From an uncultured Oscillibacter sp. (GTDB lineage: Bacteria; Bacillota; Clostridia; Oscillospirales; Oscillospiraceae), in contig CAJUOD010000048.1 of the NCBI GenBank assembly GCA_910587875.1, forward strand, positions 1 to 21,141: a stretch of DNA of 21,141 bases, in the 5' to 3' direction. This document shows positions 6,988-13,388 of this stretch, in pieces (positions within the stretch are counted from its first letter, which is position 1; each line of letters starts with the position of its first letter). The position numbers and the translations under genes are program-made. The notes below the pieces were generated by a model that saw only the letters and a list, made by a program, of their open reading frames with translations, was not told the DNA's origin and searched no databases.

Positions 6988-7905
6988 TTGGCAAGACAGT
7001 CCAAACCCACCATGAGCCGGGCGCTGCAGCGGCGGGAGAACATCACCGGCTACCTCTTCCTGCTGCCCAGCCTGATTTTCTTCATCGGCTTTGTGGTCAT
7101 CCCCATGGTCATCTGCATCGTCACCAGCCTCACGGACGCCAACATGCACGACCAAGGCATGTTTGGGAATTTCATCGGCTTCTCCAACTTCTCCAGGCTG
7201 CTGAGCGACGAGACCTTCCTGGAGGCGCTGAAAAACACCTTCATCATCGTTATCGTCAGCGTCCCGGCGACCTGCGCCTTCTCCCTGTGGGTGTCCTCCG
7301 CCATGTACAAGCTCAGCGGGCCCGTGCTGTCCGCCTTCCGCTGCATCTTCTACCTCCCCGTGGTCACCGGCTCCGTGGCCGTCACCGTGGTGTGGAAGTG
7401 GATGTATGACAACTACACCGGAATTTTCAACCATGTCCTCAAGGGCGTGGGGCTCATCGATCAAAACATCAACTGGCTGGGCGACTCCAAGTACGCCCTC
7501 TGGTGCATCATTCTGATCCTCTTCACCACCTCTGTGGGCCAGCCCATCGTGCTGTATGTCTCCGCTCTGGGCAACGTGGACCAGACCCTCATCGAGGCCG
7601 CCGAGGTGGACGGGGCCAACAGCTTCCAGGTCTTCTGGAAGGTGAAATGGGCCCAGATGATGCCCACCACCCTGTATATCCTGGTCATCACTACCATCAA
7701 CTCCTTCCAGTGCTTCGCCCTGATCCAGCTTCTGACCAAGGGCGGCGCGGGAACCAACACGGTGATGTACCACATCTATTGGACTGCCTTCAAGCTGACG
7801 GAGCAGGCGGGACACTTCGGCTACGCCAACGCCATGGGCGTGGTGCTGGCCATCTTCATCGGACTGCTGTCCGCCCTCCAGTTCAAGCTGGCGAAAGAGA
7901 AGTAA
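6988..7905 (+). CDS. Sugar ABC transporter permease, MalF/UgpA type
   Basis: A membrane permease of the CUT1 carbohydrate-uptake class, with about six hydrophobic helices beginning at YLFLLPSLIFFIGF. The cytoplasmic EAA loop that docks the ATPase is visible late in the protein (EAAEVDGANSFQVFWKVKWA). Start choice: GTG 6979 and TTG 6982 overlap or crowd the Shine-Dalgarno AAAGGAG (6973-6979), whereas TTG 6988 lies 8 nt after it and gives MARQSKPTMSR, 305 residues; ATG 7012 is another option without a ribosome-binding site. It pairs with the permease 12 bp downstream. No ATPase gene is in the operon, so a shared MsmK/MalK-type ATPase encoded elsewhere is inferred, common in Firmicutes. Confidence 0.92.
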   Translation: MARQSKPTMSRALQRRENITGYLFLLPSLIFFIGFVVIPMVICIVTSLTDANMHDQGMFGNFIGFSNFSRLLSDETFLEALKNTFIIVIVSVPATCAFSLWVSSAMYKLSGPVLSAFRCIFYLPVVTGSVAVTVVWKWMYDNYTGIFNHVLKGVGLIDQNINWLGDSKYALWCIILILFTTSVGQPIVLYVSALGNVDQTLIEAAEVDGANSFQVFWKVKWAQMMPTTLYILVITTINSFQCFALIQLLTKGGAGTNTVMYHIYWTAFKLTEQAGHFGYANAMGVVLAIFIGLLSALQFKLAKEK

Positions 7906-7917
7906 GGGGGTGCCGGT

Positions 7918-8844
7918 ATGAAAATTCAAAGCGGAAAAGACCGCGCGTATAAAATCGTCTCCATCATCGTTCTGGTCATCCTGGCGTTCCTCTTCACCTT
8001 CCCGCTGTACTGGATTGTGACCGGCGCCTTCAAAAACGGCGCGGACATCAACGCCACCAAGCCCATCTGGCTGCCCACGGAGTGGGTGATGAACAACTTT
8101 GAAAAGCTGATGAAGCAGCGCAGCGTCCCCCTGTGGGAGGTCTACCTGCCCTTCGGCAGCTTCTTCAACGGCGGGAAGAAGATGCTCCTCACCGCCGGGC
8201 CGGAGGCCCCCGCCGCCATCCGCTGGCTCATCAACGCGGTGCTCATGTGCGTGCTGGCCATGCTCCTCACCTGCCTGACGGCGGCCATGGCGGGCTACGC
8301 CCTGGCGAAGAAGCGCTTCAACGGCCGGGCCATCCTGTTCTCCCTCATCGTCTGCGCCATGGCCCTGCCCAAGCAGGTCATCCTGATCCCCCTGCTGAAG
8401 GAGATGTCCGCCCTGCGGCTGTACGACAGCCTGTGGGCCGTGATCTTCCCCACCGTGGGCTGGCCCTTCGGCGTGTTCCTCATGAAGCAGTTCTCGGAGA
8501 GCATCCCAGGAGAAATCTTGGAGGCCGCCAGAATTGACGGCTCCAGCGAGTGGAATACCTTCTCCACGGTGGTCATGCCCATGATCAAGCCGGGCATCGG
8601 CGCGCTGGCGATTTTCACCTTCATCAACTGCTGGAACGACTACTTCATGCAGCTGGTCATGCTGGCCAGCGGCAGCAACTTCACCATCCCCCTGGGCATC
8701 GCCACCCTCCAGGCGGAGACCTCGGTGGACAACGGCCTGCTGATGGCGGGCGCCACCTTGGCGGCGGCTCCCATCATCATCGTCTTCCTGATCTTCCAGA
8801 AGTACTTCACCCAGGGCATCACCATGGGCGCGGTCAAGGGCTGA
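7918..8844 (+). CDS. Sugar ABC transporter permease, MalG/UgpE type
   Basis: The second CUT1 permease, 308 residues, with an N-terminal helix (about residues 13-36) followed by five more hydrophobic segments. The EAA loop reads LEAARIDGSSEWNTFSTVVMP. The start ATG lies 12 bp after the previous stop, behind AAGGGGGT. It would form a heterodimer with the MalF-type subunit in the cytoplasmic membrane and receive substrate from the lipoprotein. It sits 12 bp upstream of the NanQ-type gene, tying the transporter to sialic-acid catabolism. Confidence 0.93.
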   Translation: MKIQSGKDRAYKIVSIIVLVILAFLFTFPLYWIVTGAFKNGADINATKPIWLPTEWVMNNFEKLMKQRSVPLWEVYLPFGSFFNGGKKMLLTAGPEAPAAIRWLINAVLMCVLAMLLTCLTAAMAGYALAKKRFNGRAILFSLIVCAMALPKQVILIPLLKEMSALRLYDSLWAVIFPTVGWPFGVFLMKQFSESIPGEILEAARIDGSSEWNTFSTVVMPMIKPGIGALAIFTFINCWNDYFMQLVMLASGSNFTIPLGIATLQAETSVDNGLLMAGATLAAAPIIIVFLIFQKYFTQGITMGAVKG

Positions 8845-8856
8845 GAGGGAAATACG

Positions 8857-9312
8857 ATGATCTACGCCAAACACAAGGACGCCCCGGCCTACCGGGGCAT
8901 CCACCCCAACCTGGACCTGGCCCTGGAGCATATCACGCCGGAGTTCCTGGCCTCTGTGGGTCCGGAACGGGTGGAGCTCAAGGGCGGCGACGTGTACGCC
9001 ACCCGGTTCACCTATGAGACCATCCCGGCGGAGGAGAGCTTCTTCGAGGCCCACAAAAAATACCTGGACATCCACATCATGGTCCAGGGCTTCGAGGGCG
9101 TGGAAATCGCCCCGCCGGAGGCCCTGTCCGAGTTCGACCGGGTGGAGGCCAACGACTTTTACGCCTACCGGGGCGAGGGGGACTACAAGCTGGTCCTGTC
9201 CCCCGGGGACTTCCTGGTGGTCTTTCCCGGCGACGCCCACCGCATCAAGATGCAGCTGGGCGGACCGGAGGCCGTGAGCAAGGTGGTCTTCAAGGTGAAA
9301 ATCTATGACTAG
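8857..9312 (+). CDS. nanQ: YhcH/YjgK/YiaL family protein, NanQ-type sialic acid anomerase
   Basis: A 151-residue cupin-like cytoplasmic protein of the YhcH/YjgK/YiaL family (DUF386). Family signatures visible are KYLDIHIMVQGFEGVEI near 69-85 and SPGDFLVVFPGDAHRIKM near 114-131, containing the His and acidic residues that line the presumed metal site. The E. coli member YhcH (NanQ) speeds anomerisation of N-acetylneuraminate, feeding the open form to the lyase. The neighbour 10 bp downstream is a NanA-type lyase, which supports this role over the beta-galactosidase-subunit (EbgC-like) label sometimes given to the family. The ribosome-binding site is modest (GAGAGGG). Confidence 0.85.
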   Translation: MIYAKHKDAPAYRGIHPNLDLALEHITPEFLASVGPERVELKGGDVYATRFTYETIPAEESFFEAHKKYLDIHIMVQGFEGVEIAPPEALSEFDRVEANDFYAYRGEGDYKLVLSPGDFLVVFPGDAHRIKMQLGGPEAVSKVVFKVKIYD

Positions 9313-9322
9313 GAGATATGCT

Positions 9323-10231
9323 ATGAGAGACCTTTCCAAATACCAGGGCATTTTCCCCGCGTTCTACGCCTGCTATGACCAGGACGGCAGGGTCAGCGCC
9401 CCGGCGGTCCGGGCCCTGGCGAAGTTCCTGCTGGACAAGGGAGTACAGGGATTGTACGTAGGCGGCTCCTCCGGCGAGTGCATCTATCAGAGCGTGGCGG
9501 AGCGCAAGGAGACCCTGGAGAACGTCATGGCGGAAGTGGGCGGCAAAATGACCATCATCGCCCACGTGGCCTGCAACAACACGGCGGACAGCCGGGACCT
9601 GGCGGCCCACGCCGAGAGCCTGGGGGTGGACGCCGTCGCCTCCATCCCGCCCATCTACTTCCACCTGCCCCCCAAGGGCATCGCGAAATACTGGAACGAC
9701 ATTTCCGACGCGGCCCCCAACACGGACTTCGTCATCTACAACATCCCCCAGCTGGCGGGCGTGGCCCTGTCCGTGCCCCTGCTCCAGGAGATGCTGAAGA
9801 ACCCCCGGGTCATCGGGGTGAAGAACTCCTCCATGCCCGTTCAGGATATCCAGATGTGGCGCGACGAGGGGGCCCTGGTCTTCAACGGCCCGGACGAGCA
9901 GCTCTTGAGCGGCCTGGCCGCCGGGGCCGCCGGGGGCATCGGCGGGACCTACGCCGCCATGCCGGAGCTGTATCTGGAGATCTTCCGCTGCTTCCAGGCC
10001 GGAGAGCTGGAGAAGGGCCGGGAGGTCCAGAATGAGTGCTGCCGCATCATCTACAAGATGTGCTCCACTCAGGGGAACATGTACGCCGTGATTAAGGAGA
10101 TCCTCCGCCTCCAAGGCGGGCCGGATATCGGCGGCGTCCGGGCGCCCCTGCTGCAGCTGGAGCCCGGCGACCACGAGACCATCGTGGAGGCCCACGAGAT
10201 GATTCAGGCCGCCATTGCCAAATACTGCTGA
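9323..10231 (+). CDS. nanA: N-acetylneuraminate lyase (DapA/NanA superfamily)
   Basis: A 302-residue (beta/alpha)8 aldolase that cleaves N-acetylneuraminate to N-acetylmannosamine and pyruvate in the cytoplasm. The Schiff-base lysine is K167 in VIGVKNSS, the catalytic tyrosine Y139 is in FVIYNIPQLAG, and the pyruvate-carboxylate motif GSSGE is at 48-52 (E. coli NanA has GSTGE). Extended stretches such as GLYVGGSSGE, IIAHVACNNTADS and GGIGGTY match NanA rather than DapA. An ATG at 9305 lies inside the upstream gene; ATG 9323 follows AGGAG with a 7-nt spacer and is chosen. NanE and NanK, needed to finish the pathway, are not in this window. Confidence 0.9.
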   Translation: MRDLSKYQGIFPAFYACYDQDGRVSAPAVRALAKFLLDKGVQGLYVGGSSGECIYQSVAERKETLENVMAEVGGKMTIIAHVACNNTADSRDLAAHAESLGVDAVASIPPIYFHLPPKGIAKYWNDISDAAPNTDFVIYNIPQLAGVALSVPLLQEMLKNPRVIGVKNSSMPVQDIQMWRDEGALVFNGPDEQLLSGLAAGAAGGIGGTYAAMPELYLEIFRCFQAGELEKGREVQNECCRIIYKMCSTQGNMYAVIKEILRLQGGPDIGGVRAPLLQLEPGDHETIVEAHEMIQAAIAKYC

Positions 10232-10240
10232 ACAAAGTAA

Positions 10241-10276
10241 AAAGGGCCCGCTTTTCCTGGGAAAAGCGGGCCCTTT
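10241..10276. terminator. Bidirectional intrinsic terminator
   Basis: AAAGGGCCCGCTTTTCC (10241-10257) is perfectly complementary to GGAAAAGCGGGCCCTTT (10260-10276). The A-tract side gives a U-run (TTTTTACTTT) on the minus strand and TTTGGCT on the plus strand. It ends the sialic-acid operon and also lies just past the stop of the minus-strand thiT. Confidence 0.92.
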
Positions 10277-10302
10277 GGCTGCGTCGAAATGGGGGAAGGC
10301 CT

Positions 10303-10962
10303 TTACTGCGCGGCCTTGCGGACCCGCTCCAGGGCCTGCTCCACCGCCGGGAGCTTGATGATGAGGACGGTCACCGCCGCCTCCGCCAGCAGGTAGCTGT
10401 AGTTGTAGATGATGGGGTACAAGTTCCGCAGGGCCAGGGGGAAGTTCTCCGGCATGTAGTCCATCCAGTAGAGATAGCCCCCCAGGGAGTGGAACGCGCC
10501 CCGGGCCAGCACCGCCACGAGATAGCCGACGAGGAGGCTGTTCTTCTTCCCCCGGAAGAGGCCCGCCAGGCCCAGGGCGGCGAAGGCCAGCACGTAGTCG
10601 CAGCAGACCTGGAAGAGGGACAGGAAATAGGGCTCCTGCAAAAACTGGAGAATGCCGTAGGCGAAGCCCACCAGCATGCCGGTCTTCACGCCGTACCAGT
10701 TGGCTATCAGCACGATGAAGAGCATGCTCAGCAGGGTGACGGATCCGCCGTAGGGCATCTTGAAGACCCTGATAAAGCTGGTCACGTAGGCCAGGGCCAC
10801 GGCCATGGCGCAGTAGGCCAGCTGTTTGGCGGCGAAGCCCGTTTTCTCCCCCCGGTCCGCCAGGGACAGGCCCGCCAGGATGCTTGCGGCCAGCAGGGCG
10901 ATGCTCAGCGCGTACCCGGCGGTGGTGAGTCCCCCCTCACCGTTGATGAACAGAGACAGCAT
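10303..10962 (-). CDS. thiT: ECF transporter thiamine-specific S component ThiT
   Basis: A 219-residue integral membrane protein, the substrate-capture subunit of an energy-coupling-factor thiamine importer, with about six hydrophobic helices. ThiT-typical stretches are visible: KMPYGGSVTLLSML, the YGVKTGMLVGFAYGILQ helix, and QEPYFLSLFQVCCDY followed by AFAALGLAGLF. The start ATG 10962 follows AAGGAGG with a 9-nt spacer. An in-frame extension to 11097 would run through the riboswitch terminator and is not used. The TPP riboswitch upstream independently confirms the substrate. The shared EcfA/A'/T energising module must be encoded elsewhere. Confidence 0.95.
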   Translation of the reverse strand: MLSLFINGEGGLTTAGYALSIALLAASILAGLSLADRGEKTGFAAKQLAYCAMAVALAYVTSFIRVFKMPYGGSVTLLSMLFIVLIANWYGVKTGMLVGFAYGILQFLQEPYFLSLFQVCCDYVLAFAALGLAGLFRGKKNSLLVGYLVAVLARGAFHSLGGYLYWMDYMPENFPLALRNLYPIIYNYSYLLAEAAVTVLIIKLPAVEQALERVRKAAQ

Positions 10963-11009
10963 GGAAATTTTCCTCCTTCGTTCCGACCGCGAAGCTGACG
11001 GCAATGAAA

Positions 11010-11039
11010 AACAGCCCTCCCGAAGCCGGGAGGGCTGTT
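11010..11039 (-). terminator. TPP riboswitch expression-platform terminator
   Basis: On the minus strand AACAGCCCTCCCG and CGGGAGGGCTGTT form a perfect 13-bp stem with a 4-nt loop, followed by a T run (TTTC). It lies between the TPP aptamer and the thiT Shine-Dalgarno, so control by premature termination at high TPP is expected. Confidence 0.92.
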
Positions 11040-11073
11040 CCACATGCGGAAAAAAGCATGACGGTTCATGACG

Positions 11074-11156
11074 GCTCCCTACGTTGGCATTACCCAAATC
11101 AGGTCATGGGTCGAAGCGTGCGCTTCCTCTCAGCCCGCTGGCGCGAGCTCCCCAGT
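11074..11156 (-). promoter_or_regulatory. TPP (THI element) riboswitch
   Basis: Read on the minus strand, the aptamer shows the conserved THI segments in order: GGGGAGC at the 5' side, GCTGAGAGG (CTGAGA at 11128-11133), GACCC, ACCTGAT (11098-11104), TGGGTAATGCCAACGTAGGGA at the 3' side. These are the pyrimidine- and pyrophosphate-sensing segments of the TPP aptamer. It precedes thiT and its terminator. Confidence 0.96.
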
Positions 11157-11183
11157 TCACGATCTTATATAGTTTGTAGCTTG

Positions 11184-11212
11184 ATTATAACACGGCCCCC
11201 GGCCCGGCGCAA
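11184..11212 (-). promoter_or_regulatory. Promoter of the thiT riboswitch transcript
   Basis: Minus-strand TATAAT (11184-11189) with an extended -10 (TGT before it) lies 17 bp from TTGCGC (11207-11212). Transcription would start near 11177, about 20 nt before the aptamer. Confidence 0.8.
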
Positions 11213-11232
11213 GATTTTTTTTTCGAGACCGC

Positions 11233-11261
11233 TTGCGGAATCGCCCCGGCTTTGGTATCGT
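11233..11261 (+). promoter_or_regulatory. Possible promoter of the MoxR-VWA pair
   Basis: TTGCGG (11233-11238) and TATCGT (11256-11261) are spaced by 17 bp, about 55 bp before the ATPase start. The -10 is poor; TATAGG five bases further is an alternative with long spacing. Confidence 0.35.
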
Positions 11262-11316
11262 ATAGGGCGTACCCGGCTCCGCGGGCACAGAGAACACACA
11301 AGGCGAGGGTGAACGC

Positions 11317-12126
11317 ATGAAAGAACTGTTTTCAGGAACCGACCAATACGTGGCCTCCGGCGAGCTGATGGCGGCGGTGAACATCGCCGTGACGCTGGAG
11401 AAGCCGCTCCTCATCAAGGGTGAGCCGGGCACGGGCAAGACCATGCTGGCCCAGGCCGTGGCCCAGGCGCTGGGGAAGGAGCTCATCATCTGGAACGTGA
11501 AGTCCACCACCAAGGCCCAGGACGGCCTGTATGTCTACGACGTGGTCCAGCGGCTCTACGACAGCCAGTTCGGGTCCCACGGCGTGGACGATATCGCCAG
11601 CTACATCAAGCTGGGCAAGCTGGGGGAGGCCTTTTCCTCCCAGGAGCAGGTGGTCCTGCTGATTGACGAGATCGACAAGGCGGACCTGGAATTCCCCAAC
11701 GACCTCCTCTGGGAGCTGGACCAGATGGAGTTCTACATCCCGGAGACCCGGGAGACCGTCCGGGCCAGGAGGCGGCCCATCGTCATCATCACTTCCAACG
11801 CGGAGAAGGAGCTGCCCGACGCTTTCCTCCGCCGGTGCATCTTCCACTATATCGACTTCCCGGACCAGGAGCAGATGGAGCGCATCCTCCGGGTCCACTT
11901 CGACCATCTGGAGGAGGACCTGCTTCGCCAGGCCATGGCGGCGTTCTACTGGCTCCGGGAGCTCCGGGGCATCGATAAGAAGCCCAGCACCTCGGAGCTG
12001 GTGGACTGGCTCCGGGCCCTCATCGCCGGGGGCGTGGACCCGGCCCGGGTCCGGAAGGAGCTGCCCTTCGCCGGGGTCCTGCTGAAGAAGGACAAGGACC
12101 TGCGGACCCTGCGGGGCGCACGCTGA
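11317..12126 (+). CDS. MoxR-family AAA+ ATPase
   Basis: A 269-residue AAA+ ATPase of the MoxR/AAA_5 group, which act as oligomeric chaperones that remodel or load cofactors into target complexes together with VWA-domain partners. Walker A is GEPGTGKT at 35-42, Walker B is VVLLIDEID at 112-120, sensor 1 lies around TSN at 159-161, and a paired arginine (LRR, 171-173) sits where the arginine finger is expected. The gene starts ATG 11317 behind GGCGAGGG, a modest ribosome-binding site. The VWA partner begins 4 bp after its stop, so the two are translated together. The client is unknown; no oxidoreductase or cofactor enzyme lies nearby. Confidence 0.92.
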   Translation: MKELFSGTDQYVASGELMAAVNIAVTLEKPLLIKGEPGTGKTMLAQAVAQALGKELIIWNVKSTTKAQDGLYVYDVVQRLYDSQFGSHGVDDIASYIKLGKLGEAFSSQEQVVLLIDEIDKADLEFPNDLLWELDQMEFYIPETRETVRARRRPIVIITSNAEKELPDAFLRRCIFHYIDFPDQEQMERILRVHFDHLEEDLLRQAMAAFYWLRELRGIDKKPSTSELVDWLRALIAGGVDPARVRKELPFAGVLLKKDKDLRTLRGAR

Positions 12127-12130
12127 CGCC

Positions 12131-13327
12131 ATGTTTCTGGAGTTTTTCTACCTCCTCCGGGCCCGGGGCCTGGACGTGACGCCGGACGAGTGGATGACCC
12201 TGCTGGAGGGCTTGTCCAGGGGCCTCCACCAGTCCACGCTGACCGGGTTCTACCGGCTCTGCCGGGCGGTGCTGCTGGGAAGCGAGGCGGACTTCGACCG
12301 CTTTGACCAGGCCTTCCTGGAGTTCTTCCGGGACGTGCCTTGGAACGGCGAGCTGCCCCAGGAGCTGCTGGACTGGCTGGACCGCCCCTCCGAGGACCTG
12401 GGCCGGACCCTGGAGGAGCTGAAGCGGGCGGGCTTCTCCGAGGAGAAGGCCGAGGAGCTGCTGCGCCTCCTGGAGGAGCGATTGAAGGAGCAGACGGAGG
12501 AGCACAACGGCGGCAGCTACTGGGTGGGCACCCAGGGCCGGTCCCCCTTCGGCAACAGCGGCTGGCGCCCCGGCGGCATCCGCATCGGCGGCCAGGGGCG
12601 GCACCGCACCGCCATGATGGTGGCCGGGGAGCGGCGCTTCCGGGACTTCCGGAAGGACAACACCCTGGACACCCGGCAGTTTCAGACGGCCTTCCGCCTG
12701 CTGCGCCAGCTGTCCGCCCAGGCGGACGAGAGCGAGGAGGTTCTGGACGTGGACGGGACCATCCGGGACACCTGCGACAACGGGGGGCTTTTGAAGATCC
12801 GCAAGACCCACCCCCGGAAGAACGCCGTCAAGGTCCTGCTGCTGATGGACTCCGGCGGGTCCATGGAGTACTATGCCGGGCTCTGCTCCCGGCTGTTTCA
12901 GGCGGCCCAGAAGTCCAACCACTTCAAGGAGCTCCACACCTACTATTTCCACAACTGCGTCTACTCGGAGCTCTACACCGGCCCCGCCCTCCGCTGGAAG
13001 GAGGCGGTGCCCACGGACTGGGTACTGTCCAACTTCGACGGGAACTACAAGGTCCTGGTGGTGGGGGACGCCGCCATGAGCCCCTATGAGCTGCGGGAGA
13101 AGCACTACGACTGGGAGCGGCGGACCTACGGCCCCTCCGGCCTGGAGTGGCTGGAGCGCATGAAGCGGCAGTACCCCTATCTGGTCTGGCTGAACCCGGA
13201 GCCCATGCCGGAGCGCCCGGACTACTGGGGCCAGACCCACTGGCAGCTGGGGCATATGTTCCCCATGTACGACCTCACCGCCGAGGGGCTGGAGCGGGCC
13301 ATGAAGCGGCTGATGAGCCGAAAATAA
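12131..13327 (+). CDS. VWA domain protein, CoxE-like partner of the MoxR ATPase
   Basis: A 398-residue cytoplasmic protein with a helical N-terminal half (1-125), a conserved glycine-rich linker (GTQGRSPFGNSGWRPGGIRIGG, about 133-154) and a C-terminal von Willebrand A domain (about 233-390). The metal-site motif is DSGGSM at 240-245, the DxGGSM variant usual in this CoxE-like group instead of DxSxS; VVGDAAMSPYEL probably supplies a further metal ligand. It immediately follows the MoxR ATPase, as in other MoxR-VWA pairs (CoxD/CoxE, RavA/ViaA, YehL/YehP). No signal peptide is present. The pair probably remodels a client not identifiable here. Confidence 0.9.
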   Translation: MFLEFFYLLRARGLDVTPDEWMTLLEGLSRGLHQSTLTGFYRLCRAVLLGSEADFDRFDQAFLEFFRDVPWNGELPQELLDWLDRPSEDLGRTLEELKRAGFSEEKAEELLRLLEERLKEQTEEHNGGSYWVGTQGRSPFGNSGWRPGGIRIGGQGRHRTAMMVAGERRFRDFRKDNTLDTRQFQTAFRLLRQLSAQADESEEVLDVDGTIRDTCDNGGLLKIRKTHPRKNAVKVLLLMDSGGSMEYYAGLCSRLFQAAQKSNHFKELHTYYFHNCVYSELYTGPALRWKEAVPTDWVLSNFDGNYKVLVVGDAAMSPYELREKHYDWERRTYGPSGLEWLERMKRQYPYLVWLNPEPMPERPDYWGQTHWQLGHMFPMYDLTAEGLERAMKRLMSRK

Positions 13328-13361
13328 AGCGGAGGCCGCGTCGCAGCGGCCTCCGCTTTTT
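13326..13361. terminator. Bidirectional intrinsic terminator
   Basis: AAAGCGGAGGCCGC (13326-13339) pairs with GCGGCCTCCGCTTT (13346-13359), loop GTCGCA, followed by TT on the plus strand and TTTATTTTC on the minus strand. It ends the MoxR-VWA pair and lies just past the minus-strand flagellin-like gene. Confidence 0.9.
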
Positions 13362-13388
13362 GCATATACATATTTCCGGCGGCGTCCC

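Noticed and set aside
6862..9351. 829-codon minus-strand frame opposite the ABC permeases, nanQ and the nanA start
   Set aside because: It spans several real genes and an intrinsic terminator, with Asp/Gly/His-rich low-complexity composition typical of antisense GC-rich DNA.
10963..11097. N-terminal extension of thiT
   Set aside because: It would translate the riboswitch terminator; the downstream ATG has a strong Shine-Dalgarno and the expected ThiT length.
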